Positions 57,455 to 64,000 of a stretch of DNA of 64,000 nt are shown here, one piece after another. Source of the stretch: Isoetes taiwanensis (Eukaryota; Streptophyta; Lycopodiopsida; Isoetales; Isoetaceae); the NCBI GenBank assembly GCA_021234155.1, contig JAJEKV010000109.1, forward strand, positions 714,252-778,251, written 5' to 3'. Position 1 is the first letter of the stretch. Every line of letters begins with the position of its first letter. Made by a program: the position numbers and the translations under genes. The notes beneath the pieces are model-generated. The model did not search any database, had not been told where the DNA came from, and saw only the letters and a program-made list of their open reading frames with translations.

Positions 57455-57671
57455 GTATTGGTTTGATTCATGTGTTTGTGTTTTAAATCATGAGTCCAAG
57501 ATCCAATAGGACCATCCAATAGGTTATGTGTTTGATTATAATTCTTGCTTTTTTAAGTCATTTAAGGTGCTTGTCATTAAGATTACACCTAGTAGATCAA
57601 AACTAACTTGTAATGCACAATACAGATATTGGTGTTCATATGGACCTCAAGACAAGACAGCAAACAAAGAC

Positions 57672-59374
57672 CTACACCGTACATAAAGTTCCTTGATCTA
57701 CACCGTACATAAAGTTCCTCATTTGTGGAGTATGCATGTACAAAATTTTCCATACTGTATAAGAAGATTTGCAGGAGGCAGGCGCGCAAGACACCTTTGT
57801 ATCTCCTTCTCGTGCCCTGGCCATCCGTGAGCGGGACAGACAGAGGGCACGTGCAGCCGATGTTGCTGGATGGGGGATTTCCCCTGAGGTATATGGCAAG
57901 GCATCATATACGTTATGGGGAGCGTCACAATGGTATCAGAGCAATGATCTTGGTTGACCAAGGTCTAGCACTGGCCGTAACCCTGAATAGGTAGCTTAAT
58001 TGGCCTAGTTAAAGGATGGAATGAGAATTCCAATCTTGAACCTCAAACAGTGGGAGAAATTTTTTTTCCATTAGCAGGGTCGTAAAGATAGGCTAAGTTG
58101 TAGACTTAAGGAGAAAAATAATGAGTCAAATAAACCAATCGGAGCCACCAGTGAAAATGGTGAAAATTCATAATTAGCTATCCAAGAACCATTGAAAAAT
58201 CAAAAATAAAAAAAAAAATTAAAGGGGGTCACATTAATAAGGGTGGCTCATTAAAAATAATAATAATGGCCAGGGAATATTCTCTCACATTTACAAGGGC
58301 CTTACCTTTTTGAACCCCATTTTAACGCCTCTATCCTAATTTAAGCCCTAAATCACTCTCTTAGGCCCTAAGGAGATCTAGGCTTAAATTAATCAGTTTT
58401 CTAAACCAAAAGATATGGCATAGACCAAGCGCCGCGGCAAGGAAGGTCAAAAGCCCAAGATCAAGGCCAAGTATAGCGGAGATCACAGCTGAAGCGGCAA
58501 GAAGATCCTGGAGCATCTGCGGCTAAGATCAGACGAGGGCGATGAGCCAAGTAGCTCCTCTCCTTCAACGAACTGCCACTCTTGAGGGGAATGGAATGCG
58601 AGATCTCATTTGCACCTGGTACCAAACCTACCAGTAAGGCTCCATATCATATGAGCACCCTTGAATTGGCAGAGCTTAAGGAGCGGTACCGCGAACTTCT
58701 CAAGCTAGGATTAATTAAGCCCAAGTATCTCATCCTTGGAGCTCCTATTCTATTTGTCAAGAAAAAGGATGGCACCTTACGGATGTGTATTGATTACTGG
58801 CAATTAAATAAGCATATCATCAAGAACTGGTATGCTCCACCATGGGCTGATGACCTTATAAACCAATTTCAAGAAGATAAGTACTTCTCCAAGATTGATC
58901 TTCGATCAGGGTATCACCAGGTAAGAATCAAGGAGGAGGACATCCATAAGTCTGCCTTTAGGACTTGTTATAGCCATTATGAGTTCAGTGTTATGCCCTT
59001 TGGGCTAACAAATGCCCCTGCCACATTTATGCACCTAATGAACGATGTCTTCGGTGAATATCTGGATGATTTTGTCATTATCTTCTTTGATGACATCCTT
59101 ATTTACAGTAAGACTTTGGAGGACCATGAACGCCATCTTCGGCTGGCCCTACAGAAATTGCGGCACCATCAAATTTTTTCTAAATTCTCCAAGTGCAAGT
59201 TTGCGACCACCAAGGTGGAATATTTATGACACATCGTCTTTGCTGATGGCATTTCCACAGATCTAGCTAAGATTGAAGCAGTTAAAGAATGGCCCGCTCC
59301 TACAAATGTTTCAGAGGTTAGAAGTTTTCTAGATTTGGCTGGGTATTACTGAAAATTTGTTAAGTATTTCGCAA
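57672..59374 (+). mobile_element. Ty3/gypsy element, gag-less, copy 2 (truncated)
   Basis: This is nearly identical to 29937-31598 of copy 1: the LTR's 3' part, the primer-binding site TGGTATCAGAGC (57931-57942), the gag-less leader and the reverse transcriptase. The left edge begins with a 26-bp duplication of CTACACCGTACATAAAGTTC. The reverse transcriptase frame 58582-59229 is open for 215 codons, better kept than in copy 1. It has DLRSGYHQ near residue 106 and FFDDIL at 168-173. Where most relatives have Arg it has Trp at residues 73, 83 and 88. It ends at the same TGA as copy 1 and has the same second TGA 120 bp later (GYY-stop-KF). Homology stops at 59374 where a CACTA-like end begins. 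Confidence 0.9.
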
Positions 59375-59605
59375 ACAAGAGAATGGACATTTAGCGACGT
59401 GGGCTTGCGACGTCTGTGCGACGTGACGTCGCAAATAACGTGATCATGCGACGTCAATGCGACGTCACGTCGCAGACACGTCGCATGCGACGTGTGTGCG
59501 ACGTCTGACACCGTGACGTGGCAGATCTGTCACGCCAGGTGCACCACGTCGCATCGCGTGCGTCACTTTTGTGCGACGTGACGTCGCGATGCGGCCATGA
59601 CGCCG
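59375..59605. mobile_element. CACTA-like end with GCGACGT/ACGTCGC subterminal boxes
   Basis: From the point where the Ty3/gypsy copy breaks off, the sequence reads ACAAGAGAATGGACATTTAG and then, at 59394-59587, contains 13 copies of GCGACGT or its complement ACGTCGC in both orientations. Dense short subterminal boxes behind a CAAGA-type end are typical of CACTA (En/Spm) transposons, where they bind the transposase. The CACT terminal bases, the other end and the transposase are not seen. Confidence 0.6.
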
Positions 59606-59649
59606 CTGGCGGGACGGATCGCCGTCGCGGGGCGTCTATTTGGACGATC

Positions 59650-62600
59650 TAGTGTACTTTGTTCTTTTGGAGAACAAGGGTGGTCTTCGCCCCGAAAGTT
59701 GGTCCCCGGGGTAATGTCGATATTCTCGAGTCCATTGGAAGAGCCAAATCATGGTTTTGAGAGGGAAATTGCTCGTCCATCGCCAGGGCCTTCGTAAGAG
59801 AACTTTTGTGGCAGCATGTGAGCTCTATGGAAGACTCGGAGCTATTTCATCGTGCACCAACACTGCATATCCTAGTGAAATGTTTTTCTCATGTCCGCAC
59901 CGGCACGTTGCACCGCTTGTCAAAATTCCACCTTTTTCGATGCGAGAATTTTTTAGTTATGCGTTCTTTTGCATTCATGCTTCATAAATTCGTAATTAAT
60001 GCATGGTATGGAATTAAATTCTGATTTTTGTCGGTTGGCTTCCTATGTCATCCCGGCATCTGAGGCAAATTTTTAGAATTTCCGGATAAAGTTCGATCAA
60101 ATAGGTAGCATTGGAGCGGTCTAGGCAAGGCGACTGTTGTTGGGAAGTAGCAAGACATTCATAAATTCGTAATTAATGCATAGTAAGGAATTAAATTCTG
60201 ATTTTTGTCAACAGGCTTCTTAAGTCATCGCCAACGTACATGCGGTTTTCAAAATTTCGGACAAGGTTTATATCAAAGTGTTTGCATTAGTGCGGTCAGG
60301 GCGGACTGTTGTTGGTAGTAGCGGGCACACTTGCCCAAGTCAAACAAGGCCAGGACCTTGCAAGGCCGCCTCATTAGAGGGGAGAGTCCGAACCCCAAGA
60401 GGCGAGCCACAAAAAGTTTCCGAGGCGACCTTTCTGGCGGCTCCCCGGAGGGCCGTGCGCTAAAGACCACACTCGGGATCTCGGTTCCCCTATCCCACCG
60501 TTGAATCCTTCGTTCAAGGGCCCCGGCTCGATAAGGTCCAAAAAATCCAATATCCGTCAGGAGAACTTATCAAACCATGGCGTCCCCTTGGCCGGCAGGT
60601 GTAGAAACCAAAGTGTTTTGTTGTTCGGACATCATGAGGCTCGGAATGGCGACTTGACCGCCACATCGTCAGAGGGCGAAATTACCCTAGAGACCAAGTT
60701 GCACGGTCGGTTTGCAAAAGAAAGAAACACTTCGCCCTACCCACGCTAAAGATTCGGCGGTGACCACCTCCGGGCCAATTGACTACGAAAGTGTGTTGGA
60801 CATGAGATAGTTTGACGCTACCTCGAGAAGGGGTGGTCTTTTGGCCATGAAACTTGGTCCCTGGGGCAATGTCGACGCGTCCGAGTCCATTGGCGAGCGA
60901 ATCACGATTCAGGAGAGGGAAGTTGCCCGTCCGTTGCCGCGGGGGCCGGAGAGGACTTTTGGGGCAAGCTGCTCCGGATGGTTTTAGGGTCCAGGTGCTC
61001 GGCCTCAACACCCCCCTCACGTCAAGACACGGCGCCAAGGTCCTAGTCGAATCGACAAGGATAGAGCCTCCGAAACGTAAACCCTATGAGTTGCCAGGTT
61101 CTAGCAGGGTTTGCATTTTGGGTGCCGAGTTTTGGTCCTTTGCACTTGGGACTTGGCCGATAAGATGCAGTTGAGAACGCGAAGCAAGGGAACTGACGGA
61201 ATGGAGTTTGGATCTGTACTCCTCCCGGTTGTGGCGGTTAAGTAAAGGGGCACTTTTGCGGTAGCAAGACATTCATAAATTGCCGGCAACATAAATGCAT
61301 AGTAACGGAATTAAATTCTGATTTTTTGTCGGCCAGGCTTCCTAAGTCGCCAACATCAGGCCGGTTTTCAAAATTTTAGGACAAGGTTTAGATCAAAGTG
61401 TTTGCATTAGAGCGGTCCGGCGACTGTTGTTGGGCAAATGAGCTGGCACACTTGCCAAAGTCAAATAAGGCCGAGGACCTTGCAAGGCCACCTCATTAGA
61501 GGGGAGAGTCCGGGACCCAAGAGGCGAGCCCCAAAAAGTTTCGAGGCGACCTTTCCTGGCGGCGGCTCCCAGGGGGCCGTACGCTAAAGACCACACTCCC
61601 GGATCTCGGTTCCCCTATCCGACCGTTGAATCCTTCGTTCAAGGGCCCTGTCTCGATAAGGTCCAAAAAAATCCAACATCCGTCCGGGAGAACTTATCAA
61701 ACCGCTGAAGCGTCTGCTTGGTCGGCCAGGTGTAGAAACCAAAGTGTTTTGTCGTTAGGACATTTGCGGAGGCTCGGAATGGCGATTCGACTTTCGCCAC
61801 ATCGTCCGGGAGGCGAAATTACCCTAGAGACCAAGTTGTACGCGGTCGGTTTTGCAAAAGAAAGAAACACTTTACGCCCCACGCTGCGATGTCGGATTAA
61901 ATGACCACCTCCTAGGCCAATTGACTACGAGTGTGTTGGACATGAGATAGTTTGACGCTACCTCGAGAAGGGGTGGTCTTTTGGCCATGAAACTTGGTTT
62001 GAAGGGTGGCAATGTCGACGCCCGAGTCCATTGGCGAGCCGAATCACGGTCGAGGAGAGGGAAGTTGCCCGTCCGTCGCCGGGGCCGGGGAGAGGACTTT
62101 TGGGGCAAAGCTGCTTCCGGATGGTTTTAGGGTCCGTGCTCAAGGCGTCAATACCCCCCCTCACGTCAAGACACGGCGCAAGGTCCTAGTCAAATCGACA
62201 AGGATAGAGCCTCCGGCGTAAACCCTATGAGTTGCCAGGTTCTAGCAGGGTTTGCGTTTTGGGTGCCGAGTTTTGGTCCTTTGCACTTGGGACTTGGCTG
62301 ATAAGATGCAGTTGAGAACGCGAAGCAAGGGGAACTGACGGAATGGAGTTTGGATCTGTACTCCTCCCGTTGTGGCAGTTAGAAGTAAAGGGCAGCTTTT
62401 GCAGTAGCAAGACATTCATAAATTCGTAATTAATGCATAGTACGGAATTAAATTCTGATTTTTTGTCAGCAGGCTTCCTAAGTCATCGCCAACATACAGG
62501 CCAGTTTTCAAAATTTTCGGACAAGGTTTAGATCAAAGTGTTTGCATTAGAACGGTCCGGGCAGCCTGTTGTTGGGCAGCCGAGCTGGCACACTTGCCCA

Positions 62601-64000
62601 AGTCAAATAAGGCCAGGACCTTGCAAGGCCACCTCATTAGAGGGGAGAGTCCGGACCCCAGGAGGCGAGCCCCAAAAAGTTTCCCGAGGCAGCCTTTCCT
62701 GGCAGCGCTCCCCCGAGGGGCCGTACGCTAAAGACCACACTCCCGGATCTCGGTTCCCCTATCCGACCGTTGAATCCTTCGTTCAAGGGCCCTGTCTCGA
62801 TAAGGTCCAAAAAAATCCAACATCCGTCCGTGAGAACTTATCAAACCGCGAAGCGTCCTGCGGTCGACCGTGTAGAAACTAAAGTGTTTTGTCGTTCGGA
62901 CATTGCGGAGGCTCAGGAATGGCGATTCGACTTCGCCACATCGTCAGGGGAGGCCGAAATTACCCTAGAGACCAAGTTGTTACGGTCAGTTTTGCAAAAG
63001 AAAGAAACACTTACGCCCTACGTTGCAGTATTCGACAGCCACCTCCTAGGCCAATTGACTACGAGTGTGTTGGACATGAGATAGTTTGACGCTACCTCGA
63101 GAAGGGGTGGTCTTTTGGCCATGAAACTTGGTCCCCAGGGCAATGTCGACGTTCCGAGTCCATTGGCGAGTCGAATCACGATTCCCGGAGGGAAGTTGCC
63201 GCCCGTCGCCGGGGGACGCCGGGAGAGGACTTTTGGGGCAAGCTGCTTCCGGATGGTTTTAGGGTCCGTGCTCAAGGCGTCAACACCCCCCTACGTCAAG
63301 ACACGGGCGCCAAGGTCCTAGTCGAATCGACAAGGATAGAGCCTCCGGCGTAAACCCTATGAGTTGCGGGTTCTAGCGGGGTTTGCGTTTTGGGTGCCGA
63401 AGTTTTGGTCCTTTGCACTTGGGACTTGGCTGATAAGATGCAGATTGAGAAGCGAAGTAAAGGGAACCGGCGGAATGGAGTTTGGATCTGTACTCCTCCG
63501 TTGTGGCGGTTAGAAGTAAAGGCCGGCTTTTGCGGTAGCAATACATTCATAAATTCGTAATTAATGCATAGTACGGAATTAAATTCTGATTTTTGTCACA
63601 GACTTCCTAAGTCATCGCCAACATGAGGCCAGTTTTCAAAATTTCGGACAAGGTTTAGATCAAAGTGTTTGCATTAGAGCGGTCAGGGCGGCTGTTGTTG
63701 GGCAGCTGCCGCACACTTGCCCAAGTCAAACAAGGCCGGGACCTTGCAAGGCCACCTCATTAGGGGAGAGTCCGGACCCGTGAGGCGAGCCCAAAAAGTT
63801 TCCCCGAGGCAGCCTTTCTGGCGGCGCTCCCCGAGGGGTGACGCTAAAGACCACACTCCCGGATCTCGGTTCCCCTATCCGGCCAGATTTGAATCCTTCG
63901 TTCAAGGGCCCCTGTCTCGATAAGGTCCAAAAAATCCAACATCCGTCGGGTGAGAACTTATCAAACCCGCTGCCCGTCTGCGGTCGGCAGGTGTAGAAAC
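59650..64000. repeat. 1.13-kb tandem satellite array running off the window
   Basis: The marker ACAAGGTTTA(G/T)ATCAAAGTG begins at 60261, 61381, 62521 and 63648, giving unit lengths of 1120, 1140 and 1127 bp. A diverged partial unit precedes it: 59660-59815 matches 60820-60975. The first full marker is also preceded by a short extra copy of the CATAAATTCGTAATTAATGC segment at 59986-60160. Units are GC-rich with an AT-rich island (ATTCGTAATTAATGCATAG). Differences between units are dominated by small gains and losses in C/G runs. Open frames do not keep phase between units, so I consider it non-coding. The array continues past 64000. Confidence 0.9.

Noticed and set aside
31455-59229. Shared in-frame TGA codons as recoding or RNA editing
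   Set aside because: Nuclear transcripts are not known to be edited this way in plants, and the other Arg-to-Trp changes point to ordinary CpG decay before copying.
59597-63923. Many 60-118-codon frames in the right-hand array
   Set aside because: They do not keep frame between satellite units and arise from its GC-rich composition.
1-64000. CRISPR array, phage, operon or other bacterial system
   Set aside because: Tandem repeats here are not spacer-separated. All recognisable genes are eukaryotic with introns, and the mobile elements are plant types.

Overview
This is nuclear DNA of a land plant with a large, repeat-filled genome. It is AT-rich, its genes are split by GT-AG introns, and decayed plant transposons are everywhere: Ty3/gypsy chromovirus, Ty1/copia, several LINE families, CACTA-like and PIF/Harbinger-like elements. 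A seed-free vascular plant such as a fern is my best guess, mainly from overall style. That guess is weak.

Genes. The one gene I can reconstruct completely is a five-exon TIM10 gene (minus strand, 8455-7903, 85 residues) for a small chaperone of the mitochondrial intermembrane space. The largest open frame (minus strand, 25578-23185, about 797 residues) has three Pipsqueak-type helix-turn-helix domains and a CENP-B/Tc5-like helix-turn-helix near its C-terminus, with no transposase catalytic domain. It looks like a domesticated DNA-binding protein. A small two-exon gene may lie at 22073-21377 (minus), and the 5' end of another two-exon gene at 57032-57454 (plus). Other coding-like stretches are split, frame-broken or unrecognised: plus 3169-7471, plus 12010-12716, minus 1321-1213 and minus 40577-37796. 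Two phase-matched exons of a nucleolar MIF4G protein (NOM1/SGD1 type) sit alone at 49628-49352 (minus).

Region by region. 1-8 kb: gene fragments and a LINE tail. 7.9-8.5 kb: TIM10. 8.6-15.2 kb: a dispersed 88-bp module in three copies, a Ty1/copia remnant and the end of an unknown gene. 18.9-20.6 kb: a GC-rich LINE fragment ending in (TTCC)n. 21.4-25.7 kb: the small gene, a 142-bp MITE and the psq gene. 26-29 kb: two LINE tails and a dispersed repeat. 29.7-33.8 kb: a gag-less Ty3/gypsy chromovirus. 34.5-35.6 and 41.7-43.4 kb: two 5'-truncated LINEs, each with clear target-site duplications. 36-41 kb: traces of a multi-exon gene. 44.7-45.8 kb: a LINE with ORF1 but no ORF2. 48.2-50.4 kb: the NOM1-like fragment between two GC-rich hairpins. 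50.5-52.6 kb: an LTR swollen by tandem duplication. 54.6-55.5 kb: foldback structures. 56.3-57.5 kb: a 97-bp GC-rich tandem repeat in front of a gene start. 57.7-59.4 kb: a second copy of the Ty3/gypsy element, cut by a CACTA-like end with 13 GCGACGT/ACGTCGC boxes. 59.65-64 kb: a 1.13-kb tandem satellite running off the end.

Coding logic. I see no operon-like or cooperating gene set. TIM10 and the psq gene are independent single genes in a transposon matrix. Several broken reading frames change frame at homopolymers or short GC runs, so some 'pseudogenes' may be assembly errors.
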